The translations under genes were made by a program, and so were the position numbers. A stretch of 7,470 nucleotides of DNA from positions 1 through 7,470 of the forward strand of contig JBBTUK010000010.1 of assembly GCA_038063775.1 (NCBI GenBank), read 5' to 3'. The notes under the pieces were generated by a model. The model was not told the origin of the DNA. It searched no databases and saw only the letters and a list, made by a program, of their open reading frames with translations. The DNA comes from UM-FILTER-42-9 sp038063775. Lineage in GTDB: Bacteria; Patescibacteriota; Minisyncoccia; Moranbacterales; UBA2206. This document shows positions 1-4,929 of the stretch, piece after piece (position 1 is the stretch's first letter; each line of letters starts with the position of its first letter).

Positions 1-69
1 TTACGGGCTTACCCGGCAAGTTCTACGGCCTTTCGGCTTTCTTCTCGCAGCTAGGAAGTGATGGCTTCC

Positions 70-112
70 TTAAAGCTTTTATATCCAAATTCTACTACTT
101 TTTAAAGCTTTT
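70..112 (-). repeat. Partial inverted-repeat-element end between short direct repeats, at the GT4 3' end
   Basis: Positions 87-99 (AAATTCTACTACT) match exactly the gene-side end of the three start-codon elements in this window. The match overlaps the GT4 stop codon. It is flanked by an 11-bp direct repeat, TTAAAGCTTTT, at 70-80 and 102-112. On the minus strand the two repeats lie in near-identical contexts (TACAAAAGCTTTAA and TATAAAAGCTTTAA), both able to encode YKSFK. No TATG duplication or second end is visible, so this is at best a decayed or partial copy. Nothing else is recognised in 1-94, which contains only short GC-rich hairpins (CGGG/CCCG at 4-15, GGAAG/CTTCC at 55-70) and no gene. 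Confidence 0.35.
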
Positions 113-1264
113 GTAAACTTCCAAAGTTTCCCTCGCGCATTTGTCCCAATTGAATTTTTCCAGCTGTTTTTTGCCTTTTTCCCGGTAAGTATTTTTTATA
201 TCTTCGCTATAAGCGAATTTAGCCATAGCGTCGGCGATATTTTGAACGTCCAGCGGATTGACGAATACAGCTGCATCTCCCGCGATTTCGGGCAGAGATG
301 AGACATTGGAAACAATAGCCGGAGTTCCAGTGGCAAATGCTTCCAGAACGGTCGTTCCAAATCCTTCATAGAGAGACGGCATCACAAAAAAGTCGGTGTT
401 TTTGAAAAGCGGCACCAGGTCGTCGCCGATGACATAACCCGTGAATATAACGTCTTTGCCGATTCCCATGTCTTTCGCAATCTGTTTATATTCTTTCGCC
501 AGCCAGCCGTTTTTCCCGGCCATCACCAGTTTCCAGTCACACTTAATATTTTCCTTATTATTTTTACAGCTGCTGCGGAAAAGTTTGTAGGCCTCGAACA
601 AGCGAACTATGTTCTTGATCGGCTCTAATGTTCCCAGGAAAAGAATATACCTGTCCTTTATTCCGTATTTCTCCAGAACTCTTTCGCGAGTAACACCCGA
701 TTCCTCGAAAAACCTCCGGTCAAAGCCGCTATAGATGACTTTTATTTTATCTTCAGGACATTTAAAAATTTCACATAAATCTTTTTTTGTCGATTCTGAA
801 ACAGCAATAATTTTTTCGGCCTTGCTGGTCATCAGATTCAAAACCGCCCGAGTTTTAGTCGCCGCGAGACTCGGAAAAACATCCGGTACTTTATAAACGG
901 CCAGGTCATGAATTGTAACCAACGTTTTCCCCCGATAACTCACAGGAATACGGCTCATAGGAGAAGTGGTGTGCAGCAAATCCAAGTTTTCTTTGACCAA
1001 AGTGGCAGTTCCCAAAATTTCGTTGTAAGCTCCCGGCAGATATTTCTTGTAATCGGAAAAGGGATAGAACTTTATTTTCACATTGGGACGCGTAAATTTT
1101 TTCACATCTTTTTCTCTCACGCGGAAATCAAAAAAGAGGACGTATTCGTTTTCCTTGTCGATTTCCAAAAGATGACGGATGAGTTGGTAAGTATAATGAC
1201 CGACACCGATGGCGTCGCCTTTTTCTGGATTAAGGATGCTTCTGGCGTCTATTCCTATGCGCAT
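95..1264 (-). CDS. GT4-family glycosyltransferase
   Basis: A 389-residue cytoplasmic or membrane-associated glycosyltransferase of the GT-B fold, family GT4, expected to move a sugar from a nucleotide-sugar donor onto a glycan or lipid acceptor with retention of configuration. The N-terminal Rossmann half starts MRIGIDAR and has the glycine-rich acceptor-side segment GVGHYTYQLIRHL at about residues 20-32. IIAVSESTKKD (152-162) leads towards the inter-domain region. The C-terminal donor domain begins near ILFLGTLEPIKN (207-218) and carries the GT4 EX7E signature in YEGFGTTVLEAF (E300, E308), followed by ATGTPAIVSNVSSLPEIAGDAA. Length is normal for the family. The specific sugar and acceptor cannot be read from sequence; relatives are often mannosyl- or rhamnosyltransferases of surface polysaccharide synthesis. 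The ATG lies directly against inverted-repeat element 1, as part of its TATG duplication, and has no Shine-Dalgarno. Without that element the start would sit 4 nt after the argS stop, so the two genes were probably an operon. Confidence 0.9.
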   Translation of the reverse strand: MRIGIDARSILNPEKGDAIGVGHYTYQLIRHLLEIDKENEYVLFFDFRVREKDVKKFTRPNVKIKFYPFSDYKKYLPGAYNEILGTATLVKENLDLLHTTSPMSRIPVSYRGKTLVTIHDLAVYKVPDVFPSLAATKTRAVLNLMTSKAEKIIAVSESTKKDLCEIFKCPEDKIKVIYSGFDRRFFEESGVTRERVLEKYGIKDRYILFLGTLEPIKNIVRLFEAYKLFRSSCKNNKENIKCDWKLVMAGKNGWLAKEYKQIAKDMGIGKDVIFTGYVIGDDLVPLFKNTDFFVMPSLYEGFGTTVLEAFATGTPAIVSNVSSLPEIAGDAAVFVNPLDVQNIADAMAKFAYSEDIKNTYREKGKKQLEKFNWDKCARETLEVYKSFKK

Positions 1265-1265
1265 A

Positions 1266-1398
1266 CCCAGTAGTAGAATTTCGACAATTTACTTTTTAAA
1301 AAATTATCAAATATCTACCGGATTAAATAATTACTACTACAAAATTAGGTTCCCAGTTTTAGAGCCCTCTTGGGCTTAGTCGAAATTTCACTACTGGG
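1266..1398 (-). mobile_element. Inverted-repeat element 1 (133 bp, non-autonomous) at the GT4 start codon
   Basis: Terminal repeats are CCCAGTAGTAGAATTTCGAC at the left and, as reverse complement of the right end, CCCAGTAGTGAAATTTCGAC: 20 bp with only an AG/GA difference. Perfect 4-bp direct repeats CATA flank it at 1262-1265 and 1399-1402 (TATG on the minus strand). The left copy contains the GT4 ATG. Read in gene direction, the interior begins with a hairpin AGCCC-AAGA-GGGCT (1363-1376), then AAAACTGG, then an AT-rich stretch. The outer 45 or so bases, hairpin included, closely resemble element 3. It contains no protein gene other than an 18-codon ORF from the upstream TATG. Inference: a MITE-like derivative of the family represented by element 2. 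Confidence 0.8.
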
Positions 1399-1401
1399 CA
1401 T
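1345..1401 (-). CDS. Mini-ORF created by element 1 (18 codons)
   Basis: Reading from the upstream copy of TATG gives MPSSEISTKPKRALKLGT and then TAA. The first eight residues are dictated by the element's terminal repeat. Element 3 gives the similar MPGSEISTESRRDSKTGKI, and element 2 opens MPRSETS. The ATG is 4 nt after the argS stop, which is probably where GT4 translation started before insertion. Whether the peptide is made or has any role is unknown. It may simply be the by-product of placing a start-codon duplication in front of the repeat. Confidence 0.3.
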   Translation of the reverse strand: MPSSEISTKPKRALKLGT

Positions 1402-1405
1402 ATAT

Positions 1406-3025
1406 TTACATACGTTCTGGCGCTTCCACGCCTATTAATCTTAATGTTTCTGCCAGCACTATTCTAACAGCATTTACCAAGTTTAGTCTAGCCCCGGAGA
1501 GTTCCGGATTTTTCTCGTCAATAACGCGCACTTCGCTGTAAAAAGAATGGAATTTATCGGCCAGCTTTATAGCATAATGAGGCAGCTTATGAATTTCGTA
1601 GCTTTCAGCTATTTCCTCTATTAAGTCCGGAAATTTGTTCATCTCCTTAATTAAGCCTAGTTCTTTTTCGTGAGTCAGTAACTCTAGGTTCATTTCTCCC
1701 TCTCCCCACCCTCTCCCGCTGGGAGAGGGGGTAAGGGGGTGAGGGGATTTTCGTAATATACTACAAATCCGAGCATGCGCGTATTGCACATAAAAAACGG
1801 GATTCTTTTGCGATTTTTCTTCCGCCAAACTAAGATCAAAGCTCATATGCGTATTCGGTGAATACAGCAGAAAGAAAAATCTGGCAACATCATGGCCGAC
1901 GTTGTCAATCAAATCATCTATTGAAACAACATTGCCGGCACGTTTGCTCATGCGTGCTTCTTTTCCGTCTTTCACAATTCTCACTAACTGCACGATAATG
2001 AAACGAAAGTCGCCCTTAAAACCAAGTGCTGTCGCCAATGCCTGAAGCCTGGCAATATATCCGTGATGATCAGCACCCAGTCCTATGACCAGGCGATCGA
2101 ATCCACGTTCGATTTTATTCAGCATATATCCGCAATCACCAGCAAAATAAGCTTGTTGGCCGTCACTTTTGATCAAAACCCGATCCTTATCGTCTCCGAA
2201 ATCAGTAGTCTTGAGCCACAACGCCCCTTCCGCTTCATACGTTAAATTTTTACTCTTAAGAATTTCTATTGCCCGATCAACATATTTGTTTTCCTGTATC
2301 TTTTTTTCACTTGTCCAAACATCAAAGGAAATGCGCATTTTTTCCAAAACCGTTTTTTTGATAATATCTTCCAGAATATCCGCCGCTGCCGATCGTCCAG
2401 CAACTCGCGCGTCTTTCAGATGGCCGTATTTTTTATTCAATTCATTGATATAATCTCCCGCATATACCGCTTCGTCGTCTTTCAAGACACTATGCCCGAG
2501 CTTCACAACCTGGCCTCCATCATCATTCACGTAATACTCGTTTACTACTTCAAACCCACTCTTCTCAAATACGCGCGAAAGCGAGTCTCCACAAAAACCG
2601 CCCCGTCCGTTTCCAACAGTAAGCGGTCCGGTTGGATTGGCCGAAATAAATTCATTATTCACCTTGATACCTTTTCCAGTCTCGCTTTGGCCGAATTTTT
2701 CTCCCAACTTATTTATTTCCGCAACCTTGTTTTGTAAATATTTTGGCGCAAGATAAAAATTTATGTAGCCGGGGTGGACGACTTCCAGTTTTTCTATATC
2801 AACTGCTTGCCCATTTACCATCTTGACGATTTGATCAGCAATTTCCAAAGGATTTTTTTTCAAAACCTTCGCCAAAACCATCGCTATGTTGGTCGAATAA
2901 TCGCCAAATTTCTCGTCCTTGGGAAAATCCGTGGTAATTTCAGGCACCACAAAATCGCCCCATTCTCTCTCCTTTTGAAACCTTAGAACAGCTTTTTTTA
3001 ACAATTTTTCCAGTTCCTTTTTCAT
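1406..3025 (-). CDS. argS: Arginyl-tRNA synthetase (class I)
   Basis: Charges tRNA-Arg with arginine in the cytoplasm. The 539 residues comprise the ArgRS N-terminal domain (about 1-110), a Rossmann catalytic core starting at FISANPTGPL, and a C-terminal DALR anticodon-binding domain ending in the canonical EAPERM. The KMSKS-type loop is ARMSKRAGN (M359, S360, K361). The HIGH motif is altered: the usual HVGH position reads T136-V-G-N139, within ANPTGPLTVGNGRGG. Residues 427-444 (SPHPLTPSPSGRGWGEGE) are encoded by a palindromic DNA repeat inserted in frame at the start of the DALR domain; without it the protein would be about 521 residues. The ATG is the gene-side half of the TATG duplication of element 2, and no Shine-Dalgarno precedes it (only GGGG, 1 nt before the TATG). 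Transcription probably begins at the promoter at 3341-3369 and passes through the GIY-YIG gene. The annotation is certain; the motif changes are discussed in the findings. Confidence 0.97.
   Translation of the reverse strand: MKKELEKLLKKAVLRFQKEREWGDFVVPEITTDFPKDEKFGDYSTNIAMVLAKVLKKNPLEIADQIVKMVNGQAVDIEKLEVVHPGYINFYLAPKYLQNKVAEINKLGEKFGQSETGKGIKVNNEFISANPTGPLTVGNGRGGFCGDSLSRVFEKSGFEVVNEYYVNDDGGQVVKLGHSVLKDDEAVYAGDYINELNKKYGHLKDARVAGRSAAADILEDIIKKTVLEKMRISFDVWTSEKKIQENKYVDRAIEILKSKNLTYEAEGALWLKTTDFGDDKDRVLIKSDGQQAYFAGDCGYMLNKIERGFDRLVIGLGADHHGYIARLQALATALGFKGDFRFIIVQLVRIVKDGKEARMSKRAGNVVSIDDLIDNVGHDVARFFFLLYSPNTHMSFDLSLAEEKSQKNPVFYVQYAHARICSILRKSPHPLTPSPSGRGWGEGEMNLELLTHEKELGLIKEMNKFPDLIEEIAESYEIHKLPHYAIKLADKFHSFYSEVRVIDEKNPELSGARLNLVNAVRIVLAETLRLIGVEAPERM
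1696..1746 (-). repeat. GC-rich palindromic repeat inserted in frame within argS
   Basis: The core is a perfect 7-bp stem with a 3-base loop, CTCTCCC-GCT-GGGAGAG (1711-1727), flanked by imperfect complementary arms rich in CCCTC/CACCCC and GGGGTGAGGGG. It encodes SPHPLTPSPSGRGWGEGE. Base composition contrasts sharply with the surrounding argS sequence. The CCTCACCC...CTCTCC-hairpin-GGAGAG design resembles the composite palindrome at 7319-7398, suggesting two copies of one repeat family. In-frame palindromic insertions in protein genes are known from Rickettsia (RPE); the relationship here is by analogy only. Confidence 0.85.
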
Positions 3026-3026
3026 A

Positions 3027-3331
3027 CCCCGTAGTAGAACTTCAAATTATTTATTATATAAATATTCTTTGAGTCTGCGTTTCATTAACCTCCGACCTTG
3101 AGTCGTTTTCAGGTACCTCTCTCTCCTTTTGGCGTCTTTCTCGTTTAGGCATGCTTCGTAGTAAATAATCTTCCACGGTAAGTATGGCCTGGTTGACTGA
3201 TTTAATCCGCGGTTATGTTTCAAGAAGCGTTTTTTTAAGTCATGCGCATAACCAAAGTATAAATCGCCATTTTTAAGGCTTTCCAGAACATAAACATAGA
3301 ACATAATCGCCTTTGAAGTTTCACTACGGGG
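3027..3331 (-). mobile_element. Inverted-repeat element 2 (305 bp, GIY-YIG-bearing) at the argS start codon
   Basis: The left end is CCCCGTAGTAGAACTTC (3027-3043). The right end, reverse-complemented, is CCCCGTAGTGAAACTTC (3315-3331): 17 bp with only an AG/GA difference. Perfect direct repeats CATA lie at 3023-3026 and 3332-3335, and the left copy contains the argS ATG. The GIY-YIG gene fills almost the whole interior. Relative to elements 1 and 3, a repeat base pair has changed on both arms (A-T to C-G at the fourth base, T-A to C-G further in), as expected for ends held complementary. Inference: the autonomous or most complete member of the family. Confidence 0.8.
3047..3304 (-). CDS. Small GIY-YIG endonuclease carried by element 2
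   Basis: An 85-residue single-domain GIY-YIG nuclease of the small COG2827/UvrC-N-like type; such proteins cut DNA using one metal ion. From the chosen start it reads MFYVYVLESLKNGDLYFGYAHDLKKRF. VYV and YFG correspond to the GIY and YIG strands, R25 in KKRFLKHN is the conserved arginine of the first helix, and the later EKDAKRRERYLK carries the helix with acidic residues. The start at 3304 is preferred because family members begin at this point and AAAGG lies 5 nt upstream. A start at 3334 is also open, adding MPRSETSKAI encoded by the terminal repeat; that ATG sits 6 nt after a -10 box and could be read leaderless. The gene lies wholly between the element's inverted repeats, so it probably acts in the element's mobility rather than in a housekeeping pathway. 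Direct proof is absent, and a host DNA-repair role is the alternative. Confidence 0.85.
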   Translation of the reverse strand: MFYVYVLESLKNGDLYFGYAHDLKKRFLKHNRGLNQSTRPYLPWKIIYYEACLNEKDAKRRERYLKTTQGRRLMKRRLKEYLYNK

Positions 3332-3340
3332 CATAAATAC

Positions 3341-3369
3341 ATTGTATATCAGAACAGGTGCTTAATCAA
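3341..3369 (-). promoter_or_regulatory. Sigma-70-type promoter for GIY-YIG/argS
   Basis: On the minus strand, TTGATT (3364-3369) and TACAAT (3341-3346) are separated by exactly 17 bp. TACAAT is followed by 6 nt and then the ATG at 3332-3334. This geometry puts transcription start at or next to the ATG, giving a leaderless message. That ATG would have been the argS start before element 2 inserted. Confidence 0.65.
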
Positions 3370-3372
3370 TTA

Positions 3373-3393
3373 AAAAGCCTGAGGTAGGCTTTT
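3373..3393. terminator. Symmetrical terminator-like hairpin between divergent promoters
   Basis: AAAAGCCT (3373-3380) pairs with AGGCTTTT (3386-3393) around a 5-base loop. It is followed by ATTTTA on the plus strand and by TTAATTG on the minus strand, so it has an intrinsic-terminator form in both directions. It lies between the divergent argS and smpB transcripts, upstream of both deduced starts, and may insulate the two units or be left from an earlier gene order. Confidence 0.5.
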
Positions 3394-3417
3394 ATTTTAC
3401 CCTCCCTGTGTTAAACT
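3389..3417 (+). promoter_or_regulatory. Possible smpB promoter (leaderless geometry)
   Basis: TAAACT at 3412-3417 is a plausible -10 box. Six bases (AAGCCT) separate it from the smpB ATG at 3424, the same spacing as at the divergent argS promoter. No good -35 is present at the right distance (TTTTAT near 3390 is weak), and there is no Shine-Dalgarno in front of smpB, which fits a leaderless message. Confidence 0.35.
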
Positions 3418-3423
3418 AAGCCT

Positions 3424-3870
3424 ATGACGACCCTGGCTTTCAACCGGCGCGCTAATTTTGACTATAAAATCTCGGATAAATACGAGGCCGGTTTGGTTTT
3501 GCAAGGGCACGAAGTAAAATCCGTTAGATTGGGCCAAATCAGCCTCAAAGAAAGTTTCGTCACCGTCAGGGGTTCAGAGCTTTTTTTGACCAACGCCCAT
3601 ATTTCTCCCTATAAACAGGCGGGTGAGGTAAAAAATTACGATCCGACCCGACCGAGAAAGCTACTGTTGCGCAAGACGGAAATCAAACATTTGATCGGTA
3701 AAATGAGAGCCGAGGGCTTGACACTCGTGCCAATCCGCGTGTATACTAAAAAGCGACTATTGAAGCTGGGATTCGGCATCGGAAAAGGAAAAAAGGAATT
3801 TGACAAGCGAAAAGACATTGCCAAAAAAGAGGAAAAGAGAAGGATGCAAAGAGCCCTTAAAGATTTTTAA
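3424..3870 (+). CDS. smpB: SsrA-binding protein SmpB
   Basis: Binds the tRNA-like domain of tmRNA and brings it to stalled ribosomes, where tmRNA tags the incomplete protein and frees the ribosome. The 148 residues are close to the usual family length. The conserved OB-fold core is clear: YEAGLVLQGHEVKSVRLGQISLKES at about 21-45, LTNAHISPY, then NYDPTRPRKLLLRKTEI and the TLVPIRVYTKKRLLKLGFGIGKGK segment. The C-terminal tail (KKEFDKRKDIAKKEEKRRMQRALKDF region) is the basic part that lies in the mRNA channel. The gene ends 21 nt before the tmRNA 5' end, so protein and RNA partner are probably co-transcribed. No Shine-Dalgarno is present; the ATG follows a -10-like box by 6 nt. Confidence 0.97.
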   Translation: MTTLAFNRRANFDYKISDKYEAGLVLQGHEVKSVRLGQISLKESFVTVRGSELFLTNAHISPYKQAGEVKNYDPTRPRKLLLRKTEIKHLIGKMRAEGLTLVPIRVYTKKRLLKLGFGIGKGKKEFDKRKDIAKKEEKRRMQRALKDF

Positions 3871-3872
3871 TG

Positions 3873-3887
3873 CCCGTCTTTGGCGGG
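3873..3887 (+). other. Short GC hairpin between smpB and tmRNA
   Basis: CCCGTC (3873-3878) pairs with GGCGGG (3882-3887), with one U-G pair and a TTT loop, and is followed by TTTA. It lies 3 nt after the smpB stop and 4 nt before the tmRNA 5' end. It may be a weak terminator, a protective 3' end for smpB mRNA, or a processing signal; the T run is too short for a confident terminator call. Confidence 0.4.
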
Positions 3888-3891
3888 TTTA

Positions 3892-4310
3892 GGGGATGCA
3901 AGTTTCGACAGGTTGTACGTTTAAAATAGGCAAGCCAGGAATGATACTCACCTGCCAAACGCGTATCAAATGTTATAAGTGCAGACTTCATAACTAAAGC
4001 AAAAGTTGCATTTGCGCGAGCATTTGCTCCATCTTTTGCGCCAGCTTTAGCCTAAATCCCTTTCTGGGATTGCCAAAGCCATCGGACTATCGATTCCTAA
4101 TAGATATTCTCCGGTGTCAAACATTAGGATAAAAAATATAATTTTGTTTAAGTTGTATTTTTGAAACTAATTTAAACATAGGATAAAAAGATTTTGTCTG
4201 TTCACTACTTTTTATTCGATCTTGCTTCGGCGAGAACAAAATAGACTACGCTTGTAGATTAATTTAAGCAAACAATTTTGGACATGGGTTCAATCCCATC
4301 ATCTCCACCA
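3892..4310 (+). ncRNA. ssrA: Transfer-messenger RNA (tmRNA)
   Basis: The 5' GGGGATG (3892-3898) pairs with CATCTCC (4300-4306). This gives a 7-bp acceptor stem whose third pair is G-U, the alanine identity element, followed by discriminator A and an encoded CCA. The conserved TTTCGACAGG D-arm-like segment follows the 5' end. The 3' part has TTTTGGAC before the T arm (ATGGG/CCCAT). The mRNA-like region most likely resumes at GCA 3981, preceded by ATAAGT, and runs 24 codons to TAA at 4053-4055, encoding ADFITKAKVA...PSFAPALA with a hydrophobic ALA end. Downstream come a hairpin AATCCC/GGGATT near 4054-4070, candidate pseudoknot stems (CATCGGA with TCCGGTG), and a TTCG-capped stem near 4223-4238. 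About 419 nt is longer than the 363 nt of E. coli. Resume codon and pseudoknots are by inspection only. Confidence 0.95.
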
Positions 4311-4316
4311 TGTAAA

Positions 4317-4343
4317 ATGAAATTCATCTTCGATGAATTTCAT
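4317..4343 (+). promoter_or_regulatory. Perfect 12-bp hairpin in the tmRNA-infC spacer
   Basis: ATGAAATTCATC (4317-4328) and GATGAATTTCAT (4332-4343) are perfect reverse complements around TTC. No T run follows on the plus strand, so a simple intrinsic terminator is unlikely. It begins 7 nt after the tmRNA CCA end and ends 17 nt before the proposed infC AUU start. It could define the tmRNA 3' processing boundary or act as an infC leader structure. The left arm holds the ATG of a 13-codon ORF. Confidence 0.55.
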
Positions 4344-4358
4344 CACGTAAGCAATTAA
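4317..4358 (+). CDS. Possible 13-codon leader ORF upstream of infC
   Basis: ATG 4317 opens MKFIFDEFHHVSN with TAA at 4356-4358, only 2 nt before the candidate infC AUU codon at 4361 and in another frame. Such spacing would allow translational coupling to a start codon that is poor on its own. No Shine-Dalgarno is seen and the ORF largely coincides with the hairpin, so it could equally be a chance reading of the inverted repeat. Confidence 0.25.
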   Translation: MKFIFDEFHHVSN

Positions 4359-4360
4359 TC

Positions 4361-4918
4361 ATTAAATCCAAACCCATTAGACGAGGACCGATAAAAAGAT
4401 TCATTCCCCGAAAAGCGCCACTCGCCAGAGTAAACGAGTATATTCGCGTTCCTGAAGCCAGAGTTATTGACGAAAACGGCCAGCAAATCGGCATAATTAG
4501 CATAGCAGAAGCGTTGCAGATGGCCCGCGAAAAAGAATTGGATCTGGTAGAAATCGCCCCCAAAGCGCAGCCGCCGGTCTGCAAAATCATGGATTACGGG
4601 AAATATCAATACCAGCAATCCAAACAGGAACGGTTGAGCAAGGCCAAACAAAAGAAAATCGAGGTTAAAGGAATAAGAATCGGATTCAGAACTGACTCAC
4701 ATGACCTGGAATTCAAAAAAAATCAAGCGGAAAAATTCCTAAAAAAAGGAGACAAGGTGAAAGTGGAGATCCGCCTTAGGGGCAGAGAGAAGGCTCATCA
4801 GGATTTGGCCAGAAAAAACCTTCATGATTTTCTCAAAATCATTGCTATCCCCTATAAAATGGAACAGGAGATAAAAAGATTTCCCGGAGGGTTTAATGTT
4901 ATAATCACGCCGGAGTAA
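4361..4918 (+). CDS. infC: Translation initiation factor IF-3
   Basis: IF-3 binds the 30S subunit, prevents early 50S joining and checks the start codon and initiator tRNA. Conserved N-domain sequence RVNEYIRVPEARVIDENGQQ begins at 4427, well upstream of the first in-frame ATG (4514), so a start at 4514 would delete half the N domain. The frame is open back to a TGA at 4334-4336 with no ATG, GTG or TTG. Candidate starts are AUU at 4361, 4376 or 4403; 4361 gives 185 residues, normal for the family. E. coli infC also starts with AUU, the basis of its autoregulation, so this is reasonable here, but the exact codon is an inference. The centre has LDLVEIAPKAQPPVCKIMDYGKYQYQQSKQ, the linker is lysine-rich, and the C domain contains KVEIRLRGREKAHQDLA. 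It is followed by rpmI and rplT in the standard operon order. Confidence 0.9.
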   Translation: MKSKPIRRGPIKRFIPRKAPLARVNEYIRVPEARVIDENGQQIGIISIAEALQMAREKELDLVEIAPKAQPPVCKIMDYGKYQYQQSKQERLSKAKQKKIEVKGIRIGFRTDSHDLEFKKNQAEKFLKKGDKVKVEIRLRGREKAHQDLARKNLHDFLKIIAIPYKMEQEIKRFPGGFNVIITPE

Positions 4919-4929
4919 TAAATTTAATT

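Noticed and set aside
1266..1398. Group I intron interpretation of the elements
   Set aside because: The elements are too short (133 and 137 bp), the interior shows no recognisable group I core, and with TATG flanks no junction has both a U-ending 5' exon and a G-ending intron.
3305..3334. The extra ten residues MPRSETSKAI as part of the conserved GIY-YIG protein
   Set aside because: They are encoded by the terminal repeat, and the same opening appears in the non-coding elements. The fold begins at MFYVYV, which has its own AAAGG site, so the longer form is kept only as a possibility.
4206..4214. TTCACTACT within the tmRNA gene as another element end
   Set aside because: Only 9 bases match, and it lies inside tmRNA with no flanking TATG and no partner end. 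It is expected by chance given the many TAC-rich words.
4281..4310. A separate tRNA gene suggested by the GGGTTCAA...CCACCA sequence
   Set aside because: It is the 3' half of the tmRNA tRNA-like domain. Its acceptor strand pairs with 3892-3898 and there is no anticodon arm.
4514..4516. ATG at 4514 as the infC start
   Set aside because: Conserved IF-3 N-domain sequence (RVNEYIRVPEARVIDENG) is encoded in the same frame upstream of it, so this start would remove half of the N-terminal domain.
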